A DNA stretch of 54,306 bases from Mycobacterium sp. GTDB lineage: Bacteria > Actinomycetota > Actinomycetes > Mycobacteriales > Mycobacteriaceae. The notes beneath the pieces are model-generated. The model made no database searches, was not told where the DNA came from, and saw nothing but the letters and a program-made list of their open reading frames with translations. The stretch spans positions 1 to 54,306 of the forward strand of contig NZ_PKEK01000017.1 of the NCBI RefSeq assembly GCF_002863225.1, in the 5' to 3' direction. A program made the position numbers and the translations under genes. Positions 1-8,050 of the stretch are shown here, piece by piece (within the stretch, counting starts at the first letter, position 1; each line of letters begins with the position of its first letter).

Positions 1-73
1 GCCGCGGCTGATCCAGCTCTGAGGCCGTCGAGATCGACGCCAGCGTCGACGCCTCTCGCACAAATCCGCGTCA

Positions 74-89
74 GCGCCGATTTCGGCGC
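74..89 (-). terminator. Short GC-rich hairpin after the acyl-CoA dehydrogenase stop
   Basis: An inverted repeat GCGCCG-ATTT-CGGCGC begins 7 bp beyond the stop codon of the minus-strand acyl-CoA dehydrogenase. There is no T-tract. Mycobacterial terminators often lack one, so a terminator role is possible but unproven. Bases 1-73 show no gene I can support. Confidence 0.3.
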
Positions 90-95
90 CGCGTC

Positions 96-1271
96 CTAGT
101 TGCGAGGCAGCCCGAGTACCCGCTGCGCGACGATGTTTCGCTGGATCTCCGAGGTGCCACCGGCGATCGTCGCCGCGAACGTGCGCAGGTAGCGGTCAAA
201 CCAGCTGCCGTAGTGGGAGTCCAGGTTCAGCGGCGCGTAAGGCCCGGTCAGCGCGGGGTGCACGAGCCCGTCCACCCCGCCCGCTCCCAGCACATGCTCG
301 GTGGCGGTCTGCACGGCTTCGGACCCCAGCAGCTTGAGCACCGACTGGCCCGCCACGTCGTCTTCACCGCGGGCGGCTCGCGCCAGGGTCACCGAACCCA
401 GCAGCCGCAGCGCCTCGTGATCCATCACCAGGGTCGCGTAACGATCGCGCTCCAAGTCTCCGACCGGTTCGAAATCGGCTGTCATCTCCTGCAATTGATC
501 GGCATAGCCCATCCAGAGCATGTTGCGCTCGTGGCCGAGCGAGCCGTTGGCGACTCGCCAGCCCTCGTTGAGTGGGCCGACGAGATTCTCGACCGGCACC
601 CGGACGTCGGTGAAGAACACCTCGTTGAAGTCCAGGTCGTCGGGATCGGCGGCGGAGGCGAACGGCCGTCGCACCAGACCCGGACTGTCGGTCGGTATCA
701 CCAGCACGCTGATTCCCTTGTGCTTGGGCGCATCCGGATCGGTCCGGACGAAAGTCAGCAGCACGTCGGCGTCATGGGCACCCGATGTCCACACCTTCTG
801 TCCGTTGACCACGAAGTGCTCGCCGTCGCGCACCGCGGCCGTCCGAAGCGAAGCCAGGTCCGAACCGGCGCCTGGCTCGCTCATACCCAATGACGCCGTG
901 ATCTCGGCGCGCAGGATCGGCACCGCCCAGCGGTGCTTCTGCTCCGCCGTCCCGAATGACAGCAGGGACGCGGCGATGATGCCGACGCCCTGGGGATTGA
1001 AGCTCTGGTAAATGCGTCGCCGCGACAACTCTTCGGCGTGGACGTATTGCTGCAACACGGTCGCGTTGCGGCCGCCGAACTCTGGCGGATTACCGGGCAG
1101 CAGCCACCCGTGGTCGAAGAGCAAACGCTGCCAGCGCCGTGCCCACGGCGGCACATCGGATGACGAGCGTGAACGATGGACCGCGTCGGCTTCGTCCGGC
1201 GAATGCTCGTCGAGGAATGCCACGAATTCGGCCCGGAATTGCTCCACGTCGGCATCGAACGTCAGTTGCAT
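96..1271 (-). CDS. Acyl-CoA dehydrogenase (FadE family)
   Basis: Flavoprotein that would oxidise an acyl-CoA at the alpha-beta bond, the first dehydrogenation of beta-oxidation, in the cytoplasm. The 391-residue length is normal. Family hallmarks are visible: GMSEPGAGSDLASL in the middle domain, the following KVWTSGAHDADV strand, and the C-terminal GGTSEIQRNIVAQRVLGLP helix region. The start is placed at the ATG for MQLTFDADVEQF because GGAG sits 6 bp upstream; a longer open frame upstream has no ribosome site and crosses the promoter. It diverges from a TetR gene across an intergenic region holding a perfect 15-bp palindrome, so it is probably repressed by that TetR. The substrate cannot be read from sequence. 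It resembles the single-gene FadEs found beside steroid and terpenoid genes in mycobacteria. Confidence 0.9.
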   Translation of the reverse strand: MQLTFDADVEQFRAEFVAFLDEHSPDEADAVHRSRSSSDVPPWARRWQRLLFDHGWLLPGNPPEFGGRNATVLQQYVHAEELSRRRIYQSFNPQGVGIIAASLLSFGTAEQKHRWAVPILRAEITASLGMSEPGAGSDLASLRTAAVRDGEHFVVNGQKVWTSGAHDADVLLTFVRTDPDAPKHKGISVLVIPTDSPGLVRRPFASAADPDDLDFNEVFFTDVRVPVENLVGPLNEGWRVANGSLGHERNMLWMGYADQLQEMTADFEPVGDLERDRYATLVMDHEALRLLGSVTLARAARGEDDVAGQSVLKLLGSEAVQTATEHVLGAGGVDGLVHPALTGPYAPLNLDSHYGSWFDRYLRTFAATIAGGTSEIQRNIVAQRVLGLPRN

Positions 1272-1314
1272 CGGCGCTCCGTAATTCGCATTCCACTTCC
1301 CTGCAGAGCAGTGA

Positions 1315-1329
1315 GAGAATACTATTCTC
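1315..1329. promoter_or_regulatory. Palindromic operator GAGAATACTATTCTC (site 1)
   Basis: Perfect 7-bp half-sites (GAGAATA / TATTCTC) around a central base, lying between the divergent acyl-CoA dehydrogenase and TetR genes. The same palindrome recurs at 38464-38484 and, with one mismatch, at 33030-33044. TetR repressors usually bind palindromes of this size beside their own gene, so this is the likely autoregulatory site of the TetR starting at 1386. Confidence 0.75.
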
Positions 1330-1385
1330 GCCAAGGGAAAGTTACAATCTCAGACACGTCGTCCCGCGAGGGGGAGAGCACACTG

Positions 1386-2105
1386 ATGACACGGCGTTCT
1401 CCGGTACAGTCCAAACATGTTCTCCCCTCGCGGCAATCACCAGAGCCGCCCGTGACCAGCCCCAGCGAAGAGCCGGCCTGGAAGCAGCGCGCCGTCGAAC
1501 GGTCCATCAAGACGGCGAAACTGCGGGCCGCGCAACGTGTCCAACGGTTCTTGGACGCGGCGCAAGCCATCATCATCGAGAAGGGCAGCACGGACTTTAC
1601 CGTCCAAGAGGTCGTCGACCGCTCCCGGCAGTCTTTGCGAAGCTTCTACCTGCAGTTTGACGGCAAACACGAGCTGCTGCTGGCGCTCTTCGAAGACGCG
1701 CTGAGCCGCTCCTCGGACCAGATCCGCGCCGCGACGGCCAACCACACCGACCCGATCGAACGGCTGAAGGTTGCCGTCGAGCTGTTGTTCGAGGCCTCGC
1801 GCCCGGACCCCACAGCCAAGCGTCCGTTGTTCACCGACTTTGCTCCGCGACTTCTGGTTTCACATCCTGACGAAGTCAAGATTGCGCATGCGCCTCTGGT
1901 TACTTTGCTGACCGAGCTGATGGAGGCCGCCAGCGAAGCCGGCGAGCTGCGCGCCGGTGTCAACGCGAAGCGGATGGCCGCGATGACCATGCAGACCGTG
2001 ATGTTCATCGCGCAGTCCAGCGGCGGCCCGGGTGAGGCGACCGTGCATCCCATCACCGCGGACGAGGTGTGGGACTTCTGCTCGCAGGGATTCGTCGGCC
2101 GCTAG
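1386..2105 (+). CDS. TetR-family transcriptional regulator
   Basis: Probable ligand-responsive repressor of 239 residues. A basic N-terminal stretch is followed by a TetR helix-turn-helix region (about residues 60-105: AAQAIIIEKGSTDFTVQEVVDRSRQS, then LRSFYLQFDGKHELLLALF, matching the family pattern FYxxFxxKxxLL). The rest is the helical ligand domain. Start chosen at the ATG preceded by GGGGGAG 9-10 bp upstream; the open frame continues far upstream but would run through the operator. A perfect palindrome lies 57 bp upstream, and two more copies are found by the acyl-CoA ligase operon (38.5 kb) and an SDR (33.0 kb), suggesting control of a beta-oxidation-type regulon. The ligand is probably an acyl-CoA, by inference only. 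Confidence 0.88.
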   Translation: MTRRSPVQSKHVLPSRQSPEPPVTSPSEEPAWKQRAVERSIKTAKLRAAQRVQRFLDAAQAIIIEKGSTDFTVQEVVDRSRQSLRSFYLQFDGKHELLLALFEDALSRSSDQIRAATANHTDPIERLKVAVELLFEASRPDPTAKRPLFTDFAPRLLVSHPDEVKIAHAPLVTLLTELMEAASEAGELRAGVNAKRMAAMTMQTVMFIAQSSGGPGEATVHPITADEVWDFCSQGFVGR

Positions 2106-2442
2106 CCGCGCGAGAATCCACTTACCGTCAAGTGAGAATTCCACTTACACGAGTGACGCCGTAACCCCGCCACGACCGGTTCGGTTGCCGGGGTCCGCAC
2201 CGGATGGTGCTCCGGCCTGTCGAATCCCTTTTCCGGCCGCGACCGCGCTGACGCCGACCGACAGCGGCTCAATGCTCACATAACGCACAAAATATGCCGA
2301 TCCGGAAATCTAATTCTCGTCGCAAGAGAATGCTAAGTAGCGAAAACGGATCCCACATTGACACCCGTAGCCGCCTGATGACAGAGTTGCCGCAGATTCT
2401 GAGCGCCATCACATATGCGCGCGCGGCGAGAGGCGAATTCCC
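2106..2442 (+). other. Intergenic region between tetR and P450 with GAGAAT repeats
   Basis: This 337-bp stretch has no convincing full-length gene. It contains two direct repeats of GAGAAT(T)CCACTTAC at 2112-2125 and 2134-2148 (22-bp period, two helical turns). It also contains an inverted pair ATTCTC-N7-GAGAAT at 2313-2331. All carry the half-site of the GAGAATANTATTCTC operator but in other arrangements. They may be weaker sites of the neighbouring TetR or parts of the P450 promoter. A very short open frame overlaps the P450 start (separate entry). Confidence 0.5.
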
Positions 2443-2446
2443 GTGA
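2378..2446 (+). CDS. Possible 22-residue leader ORF overlapping the P450 start
   Basis: An ATG-initiated frame of 22 codons (MTELPQILSAITYARAARGEFP) ends in TGA that overlaps the GTG start of the P450 as GTGA, the classic arrangement for translational coupling. There is no strong ribosome site in front of it and no recognisable domain. It could equally be a chance frame in the leader. Confidence 0.25.
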   Translation: MTELPQILSAITYARAARGEFP

Positions 2447-3642
2447 CAGTGACTGCACCCGACGGGGTCTACTACGACCCGTACGACGTGGAGATCAATG
2501 CCGACCCCTACCGCGCCTTCCGGGCGATTCGCGAGGAAGCTCCGCTGTACTACAACGAGCAGCACGACTTCTACGCGCTCAGCCGGTTCGCCGACGTCGA
2601 CGACGCGCTCGTCGACCACGCCACGTTCAGTTCCGCCCGCGGCGCGATCATCGAATTAATCAAGGCGAACATCGACATCCCGCCGGGTGTGATCATCTTC
2701 GAGGATCCGCCGATCCACGACGTGCACCGCAAGCTGCTGGCCAGGATGTTCACCCCGCGCAAGATCAACGACCTCGAGCCCAAGATCCGCGAATTCTGCG
2801 CGCACAGCCTGGATCCGATTGCCGGCGGTGACAGTTTCGACTTCGTCGGCGATCTCGGCGCCCAGATGCCGATGAAGGTGATCGGCATGCTGCTCGGCGT
2901 CCCCGACGAGTACCAGGAAGCCGCGCGCGACCGGACAAACGACCAAATGCGCACGGAGGCAGGCAAACCCATGGATGCCTCGTCCGCGATGGACACCGGC
3001 GAGTTCTTCGCCGAGTTCATCGACTGGCGCGCCAAGCACCCGTCCGACGACATCATGACGGATCTGCTGAACGTCGAATTCACCGACGACAAGGGCGTGA
3101 CGCGGCGGTTGACCCGCGAGGAGCTGCTCACCTACATCGCTGTCGTCTCCGGCGCCGGCAACGAGACCACCACCCGGCTGATCGGCTGGGCCGGCAAGGT
3201 GCTGGCCGAGCATCCAAATCAGCGCAGGGAATTGGCGCACAACCCGGCTCTGATCCCCGCCGCCATCGAGGAGTTGCTGCGTTTCGAACCGCCGGCCCCA
3301 CACGTGGCCCGGTACGTGACTCGCGACGTCACCTACTACGGGCAGACGGTCCCGGAGGGCAGCGCGATGATGATGCTGATCGGCGCCGCGAACCGAGACC
3401 ATCGTCAATTCCCGCCCGACGGAGACGTTTTCGACATTCACCGCGAACCCCGCCAGCACCTGTCGTTCAGCGTCGGCACGCATTACTGCCTGGGCTCGGC
3501 GCTGGCCCGGCTGGAGGGACGCATCGCGCTCGAGGAGATCTTGAAGCGCTTCCCCGAATGGCAGGTCGACCTCAGCCGCGCCGCATTGTCCCCGACCTCC
3601 ACCGTGCGTGGCTGGGACACAATGCCTGCGGTCGTCGGTTGA
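2443..3642 (+). CDS. Cytochrome P450
   Basis: Haem-thiolate monooxygenase of 399 residues, soluble bacterial type. Visible motifs: I-helix oxygen-activation segment SGAGNETTTR, the K-helix ELLR (ExxR), and the haem loop FSVGTHYCLG with the proximal cysteine. The GTG start is supported by GAGAGG 9 bp upstream. It is followed 28 bp later by a mycofactocin-type SDR in the same direction, so the two may hydroxylate a substrate and then oxidise the resulting alcohol. Electrons could come from the ferredoxin at 12.9 kb or elsewhere; none is adjacent here. The CYP family was not assigned and the substrate is unknown. Mycobacterial P450s in such clusters usually act on steroids, terpenoids or fatty acids. 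Confidence 0.93.
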   Translation: MTVTAPDGVYYDPYDVEINADPYRAFRAIREEAPLYYNEQHDFYALSRFADVDDALVDHATFSSARGAIIELIKANIDIPPGVIIFEDPPIHDVHRKLLARMFTPRKINDLEPKIREFCAHSLDPIAGGDSFDFVGDLGAQMPMKVIGMLLGVPDEYQEAARDRTNDQMRTEAGKPMDASSAMDTGEFFAEFIDWRAKHPSDDIMTDLLNVEFTDDKGVTRRLTREELLTYIAVVSGAGNETTTRLIGWAGKVLAEHPNQRRELAHNPALIPAAIEELLRFEPPAPHVARYVTRDVTYYGQTVPEGSAMMMLIGAANRDHRQFPPDGDVFDIHREPRQHLSFSVGTHYCLGSALARLEGRIALEEILKRFPEWQVDLSRAALSPTSTVRGWDTMPAVVG

Positions 3643-3670
3643 GCAATCACAACTAGGAAACGAGGAAACG

Positions 3671-4510
3671 ATGGCGGGTCGAGTCGAAGGCAAGGTCGCG
3701 TTCGTCACCGGTGCGGCGCGTGGTCAGGGCCGCGCCCACGCGGTGCGGCTGGCCCAGGAGGGTGCCGACATCATCGCGGTCGACGTCTGTAAGAAGATCG
3801 ACACCGTCGATCTGATCGCCGCGTCCACGCCGGAGGATCTGGCCGAGACCGCAGATCTGGTCAAGGGCCACAACCGTCGGATCTACACAGCCGAGGTCGA
3901 CGTCCGTGACTTCGACGCACTCAAGGCAGCGGTGGACACCGGTGTCGAGCAGCTCGGCAAGCTCGACATCATCGTTGCCAATGCCGGAATCGGCAACGGC
4001 GGCCAGACGCTGGACAAGACCAGTGAACGGGACTGGACCGCCATGATCGACATCAACCTCGGCGGGGTGTGGAAGACCGTGAAAGCCGGTGTGCCGCATA
4101 TCCTCGCCGGCGGCAACGGTGGATCGATCATCCTCACCAGCTCGGTCGGCGGCCTCAAGGCCTACCCGCACACGGGTCACTACGTCGCCGCCAAGCACGG
4201 CGTAGTCGGCTTGATGCGCACCTTCGCCGTCGAGCTGGGCGCGCAGAACGTCCGGGTCAACTCCGTGCACCCGACCAACGTGAACACCCCGCTGTTCATG
4301 AACGAAGGCACGATGAGGCTGTTCCGGCCGGACCTGGAGAACCCGGGTCCCGACGACATGAAAGTCGTGGGCCAGCTGATGCACACCCTGCCGATCGGCT
4401 GGGTCGAACCCGAGGACATCGCCAACGCGGTGCTGTTCCTGGCATCTGACGAGGCACGCTTCATCACCGGCGTCACGCTGCCGGTCGACGGCGGTAGCTG
4501 CCTCAAATAG
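3671..4510 (+). CDS. Mycofactocin-coupled SDR family oxidoreductase
   Basis: NAD-dependent alcohol dehydrogenase of 279 residues. The Rossmann motif is VTGAARGQGRAHA, a characteristic GARGQGR version. After the second strand (DIIAVDVC) there is an insertion of about 25 residues (KKIDTVDLIAASTPEDLAET...), which is the signature of SDRs whose nicotinamide is held in place and re-oxidised through mycofactocin. The catalytic residues are S (SIILTSSVGG), Y and K in HYVAAKHG. The C-terminus is GVTLPVDGG. Start ATG with GAGG 8 bp upstream. It immediately follows the P450, so it may oxidise that enzyme's hydroxylated product. The mycofactocin assignment rests on recalled family features; the electron partner is not in this window. 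Confidence 0.88.
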   Translation: MAGRVEGKVAFVTGAARGQGRAHAVRLAQEGADIIAVDVCKKIDTVDLIAASTPEDLAETADLVKGHNRRIYTAEVDVRDFDALKAAVDTGVEQLGKLDIIVANAGIGNGGQTLDKTSERDWTAMIDINLGGVWKTVKAGVPHILAGGNGGSIILTSSVGGLKAYPHTGHYVAAKHGVVGLMRTFAVELGAQNVRVNSVHPTNVNTPLFMNEGTMRLFRPDLENPGPDDMKVVGQLMHTLPIGWVEPEDIANAVLFLASDEARFITGVTLPVDGGSCLK

Positions 4511-4519
4511 CCTCTCACC

Positions 4520-4676
4520 GTGCCGCTTTCAGAGCTGAAAATTCCGGGCGGCTGGGACCAGATCACCCCGGCCTGGATGACGGATGCGCGCCGGCGTGAC
4601 CATCCTGGCGCGGTGGTGAGCGACGTCGTTCGTCGACCTCGACCCCCGCGCGGCGCTCGACGCCATCACCAACTAG
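4520..4676 (+). pseudogene. Decayed remnant resembling a phosphotransferase N- and C-terminus
   Basis: Reading from a GTG gives VPLSELKIPGGWDQITPAWM followed by TDARRRDHPGAVVSDVV, which looks like the start of an aminoglycoside-phosphotransferase-like (APH/choline-kinase fold) protein. About 35 codons on, the frame changes (+1) to FVDLDPRAALDAITN and a stop, which resembles the end of such a protein. The middle, with all catalytic motifs, is absent. I infer an internal deletion that left about 157 bp. The family call is tentative because so little is left. Confidence 0.35.
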
Positions 4677-4721
4677 CGGGGCTGTCTTTGGTCGCGTAGC
4701 CACGTCGGCTACCGTCGCGCC

Positions 4722-5546
4722 ATGAGCAAGGACAGCGGGCATTTCGACGGGAAGAGCGCCGTCATCACCGGCGGTGCGAACGGTATCGGTCTCGCGACCG
4801 CAACTGAGTTGGCAAGGCGCGGAGTGCGTCTCGTCCTGGCCGACGTCGACGAGGCGGCCCTGGAGCAGGCCGTCACAGACCTGCGGGCACAGGGATTCGA
4901 GGCCCACCCGGTGACGTGCGACGTCCGGTCACTGGAGGAGATGACGCACCTCGCCGACGAAGCGTTCCGTCTTCTCGGCCGGGTGGACGTGGTGTTCAGC
5001 AACGCCGGCATCGTGGTCGGGGGCCCGATCGCGCAGATGACCCACGACGATTGGCACTGGGTGATCGACATCGACCTGTGGGGCTCGATTCACGCCGTCG
5101 AAGCGTTCGTGCCGCGACTGCTCCAGCAGGGCAGCGGCGGGCACGTCGCTTTCACCGCGTCGTTCGCCGGCCTGATGCCCAATGTCGGGCTCGGCGCTTA
5201 CAGCGTGGCGAAATACGGCGTCGTGGGCCTGGCCGAGAACCTGGCCCGCGAGGTCAGGGACGACGGTATCGGTGTTTCGGTGCTGTGCCCGATGGTGGTC
5301 GAGACCAAGCTGCTGTCGAATTCGGGGCGGATCATGGGTGCCGACTACGGGACTGCCTCGGACGAGGTACCGGCACAACCGGACACCTTGGACGTCGACG
5401 AGGTCGCCCGCCTGACCGTCGACGCGATCGCCGCCAACCGGCTCTACGTGCTACCTCACTCGGCCGCCCGCCGGTCTATCCGCAAGCGATTCGACCGGAT
5501 CGACCAGACGTTCGACGCACAGGCCGACGACGGCTGGAATCACTGA
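4722..5546 (+). CDS. Short-chain dehydrogenase/reductase
   Basis: Classical SDR of 274 residues: cofactor loop TGGANGIG (TGxxxGxG), NAG motif SNAGI, serine in AFTASFAG, and catalytic YSVAK. An acidic residue ends strand 2 (VLADVDEA), which favours NAD(H). The C-terminal tail (RRSIRKRFDRIDQTF) is longer than in FabG proteins and typical of SDRs annotated near steroid genes. It begins 45 bp after a gene remnant and converges with the CoA-transferase gene (12-bp gap). Function beyond alcohol/ketone interconversion cannot be stated. Confidence 0.88.
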   Translation: MSKDSGHFDGKSAVITGGANGIGLATATELARRGVRLVLADVDEAALEQAVTDLRAQGFEAHPVTCDVRSLEEMTHLADEAFRLLGRVDVVFSNAGIVVGGPIAQMTHDDWHWVIDIDLWGSIHAVEAFVPRLLQQGSGGHVAFTASFAGLMPNVGLGAYSVAKYGVVGLAENLAREVRDDGIGVSVLCPMVVETKLLSNSGRIMGADYGTASDEVPAQPDTLDVDEVARLTVDAIAANRLYVLPHSAARRSIRKRFDRIDQTFDAQADDGWNH

Positions 5547-5558
5547 CCCTGTCGATGC

Positions 5559-7982
5559 TCACCGGGCGGCGGTCTTTCGCGTCCCGCCGGGCGCCCGGCC
5601 GATCACACCCTCGGCCTCCAGCTCGGCGATTTCAGTTGCACTGAGCCCGATTTCGGCCAGCAGCTCGTAGTTGTGTTCACCGAGTAGTGGCGCCTGGCCT
5701 CGATGGAATCGGTGTGGGCCGGCCGAAAACCTCACCGGCACAGTGCTGTGCGGCGTGGGTTCGTTGACCGGGTGACCGACGTCTTCGAAGAAACCGCGGA
5801 ACCGCAGCTGCGGAATCTCGATCTGACGATGCGGTTGCATCACCTTGGCGACCGGCACGCCGGCATCCCAGAGCAGTCGTACGACTTCGTCGCTGTCCCG
5901 ACTGGCACACCACGCGCTCAGGTGCTCGTCGATCAGGTCGTGGCACTGGCGGCGGCCCTCCGCTGTCGACAGTCTCGGGTCCAGCGCCCATTGCGGACCG
6001 CCCAGCGCGTCGCAGAGCCCGGACCACTGCCGGTCGTCGGCGACAGCGATCGCGACCCAGCTGTCGAGGCGGCCGAACTCGTCGATATCGCTGCAGAGGT
6101 AGGCGTTTTGGGGCGCCGCCGCGGGCCCCCGGTTGCCGGCGCGTTGCAGCAGGGCTCCGTAGGCGGAGTACTCGATGACCTGTTCGGCGGCGATGTTCAG
6201 GGCCGCATCGACCATCGCGGCCTCGATCATCACGCCGCGGCCGGTGCTGCGCCGCAACTCCAGCGCCAGCAACAACGCGTTGACCGCGTGGATACCGGCA
6301 TTCGGGTCACCGATCGAGTACGGCTCGTACGGATTTCGGTCCGGATGCCCGGTCAGCCAGCTCACCCCCGACGCGGCCTCGATGACATAAGCGAAAGCCG
6401 GATTGTCCCGCCACGGCCCGTCCAGCCCGAAGCCGGGCATCCGCAGCAGGATCGCATCCGGCCGGATCGCTTGGACCGCATCGAAGTCCAGACCGATCTG
6501 GTCAAGCACCCGCGGCGTGAAGTTCTCGACGATCACGTCGAACGTCGGGATCAGCCGACGCAGCAGGTCCCGGCCCGCGTCGGTCTGCAGATCAAGGGTC
6601 AGGCCCTTCTTGTTGGTGTTCAGCGCCGAGAAGATCGGAGACTTCTCCCACCACTGGTCTTCGCTGACCGGGATGCCGGCGATCAGCCGGGTGCCGTCCG
6701 GTTTGCGGGTGGATTCGACGTGCACGACGTCGGCACCGAGCATCGCCAGAAAATGGGTGCAGCTCGGCCCCGCCCAGAACGTCGTCATGTCGAGCACCCG
6801 GATACCGTTGAGCGGCAACTCATCCGAGATCGGATCGGGCGGGGTTCGCCGGGCGATCGGTCCCGTCTGCCGGTACCGCGCGGTGTGCTCACCCAGCAGC
6901 GGTGCAGGTTGCGGCGCAACCAGTGTCGCCGGGTTCATGCGGTAGGGAGGACCGGGCTGGGCGAACCCGTCGCGAGGGTTGGCGACGAACGAGCCCCGGT
7001 GCCGGAAGTGTTCGAGCCCGACGATGGTGGCGCCGTTCGCCACCGGCGCATTGGGGATCCGGAACGCGGTGGCGAGTTCGCGGATGTCGTCGGCGTTCTG
7101 CCCCTCGAACCAGGCGTAGATGTCGGCGGCCTTCTCGTTCGCCATCTCGGTGATCGAGAGCGGCGAGTCCTCGTCGATCCAGTCCTGCCGGCCGATCATC
7201 GCGCAGAGGTCGAACCACTGCTGCGCGGTGCCGCAACCGACGTCCACCAAACCGTCTTTGGCACTGGCGATTCCGGGAACCGTGAGTTTGCGGGCATCGC
7301 GCCACGGTCGCCCGAGCATCTGGAAGAACGTGACCGGATAGTAGGTGAGCCCCAGAATGTGGGCTTCGAGCATCGACAGGTCGAGGAGTTCGCCCGCTCC
7401 GGTCTTCGACTGCCGGATCCGTGACGTCAGGGTTGCGGCACTGGCGAAGGCACCGGAGAGAAAGTCACCCACCTGGCCGCCGACGAATACCGGTGCGCGA
7501 TCGGCCGATCCGCGGCCCAACCCGACGATGCCGCCGGACCAGGCCTGCAGGGTGAACTCGGTCGCCGGCAGGTCGGACCACGGTCCTTCCAGCCCGAAGG
7601 GTGTGATCGACGTGACGATCAGATGCCGATGCGTCTCACGGAGCTTCGCCGGTGTGAACGACTCGGCCAGCGCTGATCCGTGCGACCACACCACCGCGTC
7701 CGCGCCGGCCAGCAACTCGTCCACGAAGTCGGCGTCGGTGGCGGGGTCGGCGACCACACCGTGCTTTCCGCCGGCCAGGAAACCGAACAGGGCGCCGTCA
7801 CGGCCGTGGCCGATGGCGGCACCGGATGCCGACCATCGGCGCAACGGATCACCTTCTGGCGATTCGACTTTGATCACGCGGGCACCGCCGTCGGCCAACA
7901 GCTTGGTGCAGTAGGCGCCGGCGATTCCGGAAGCGAGTTCGACGACGGTGTAACCGTGCAACGGACCGGTGTCGGGCGCCAC
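5559..7982 (-). CDS. Tandem (two-domain) CaiB/BaiF CoA-transferase III family protein
   Basis: Family III CoA-transferases move CoA between carboxylic acids. Typical members have about 400 residues; this one has 807 because two complete copies are fused. Copy 1 (about residues 8-375) shows GIAGAYCTKLLADGGARVIKVE and VGDFLSG. Copy 2 (about 390-785) shows TTFWAGPSCTHFLAMLGADVVHVE and IGDPNAG. Each has the Asp expected to carry the acyl intermediate, so both halves could be active. The family normally forms interlocked dimers, so the fusion may be a built-in dimer. Start GTG with GAAGGGG upstream. It is the last gene of a minus-strand series with two M24 proteins and an amidohydrolase. The acid substrate is unknown. 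Confidence 0.88.
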   Translation of the reverse strand: MAPDTGPLHGYTVVELASGIAGAYCTKLLADGGARVIKVESPEGDPLRRWSASGAAIGHGRDGALFGFLAGGKHGVVADPATDADFVDELLAGADAVVWSHGSALAESFTPAKLRETHRHLIVTSITPFGLEGPWSDLPATEFTLQAWSGGIVGLGRGSADRAPVFVGGQVGDFLSGAFASAATLTSRIRQSKTGAGELLDLSMLEAHILGLTYYPVTFFQMLGRPWRDARKLTVPGIASAKDGLVDVGCGTAQQWFDLCAMIGRQDWIDEDSPLSITEMANEKAADIYAWFEGQNADDIRELATAFRIPNAPVANGATIVGLEHFRHRGSFVANPRDGFAQPGPPYRMNPATLVAPQPAPLLGEHTARYRQTGPIARRTPPDPISDELPLNGIRVLDMTTFWAGPSCTHFLAMLGADVVHVESTRKPDGTRLIAGIPVSEDQWWEKSPIFSALNTNKKGLTLDLQTDAGRDLLRRLIPTFDVIVENFTPRVLDQIGLDFDAVQAIRPDAILLRMPGFGLDGPWRDNPAFAYVIEAASGVSWLTGHPDRNPYEPYSIGDPNAGIHAVNALLLALELRRSTGRGVMIEAAMVDAALNIAAEQVIEYSAYGALLQRAGNRGPAAAPQNAYLCSDIDEFGRLDSWVAIAVADDRQWSGLCDALGGPQWALDPRLSTAEGRRQCHDLIDEHLSAWCASRDSDEVVRLLWDAGVPVAKVMQPHRQIEIPQLRFRGFFEDVGHPVNEPTPHSTVPVRFSAGPHRFHRGQAPLLGEHNYELLAEIGLSATEIAELEAEGVIGRAPGGTRKTAAR

Positions 7983-8050
7983 GCCTCAGCCCCTTCTCAC
8001 CCGGCGGAACCTGCTCAGCCGGAAGCCGTGCGGACACTCGTCGGCCACGA

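Noticed and set aside
5703..7424. Long plus-strand open frame (573 codons) opposite the CoA-transferase gene
   Set aside because: Antisense shadow: the minus strand encodes two clear CaiB/BaiF domains, while this frame is Arg/Pro/Val-rich with no domain and no ribosome site.
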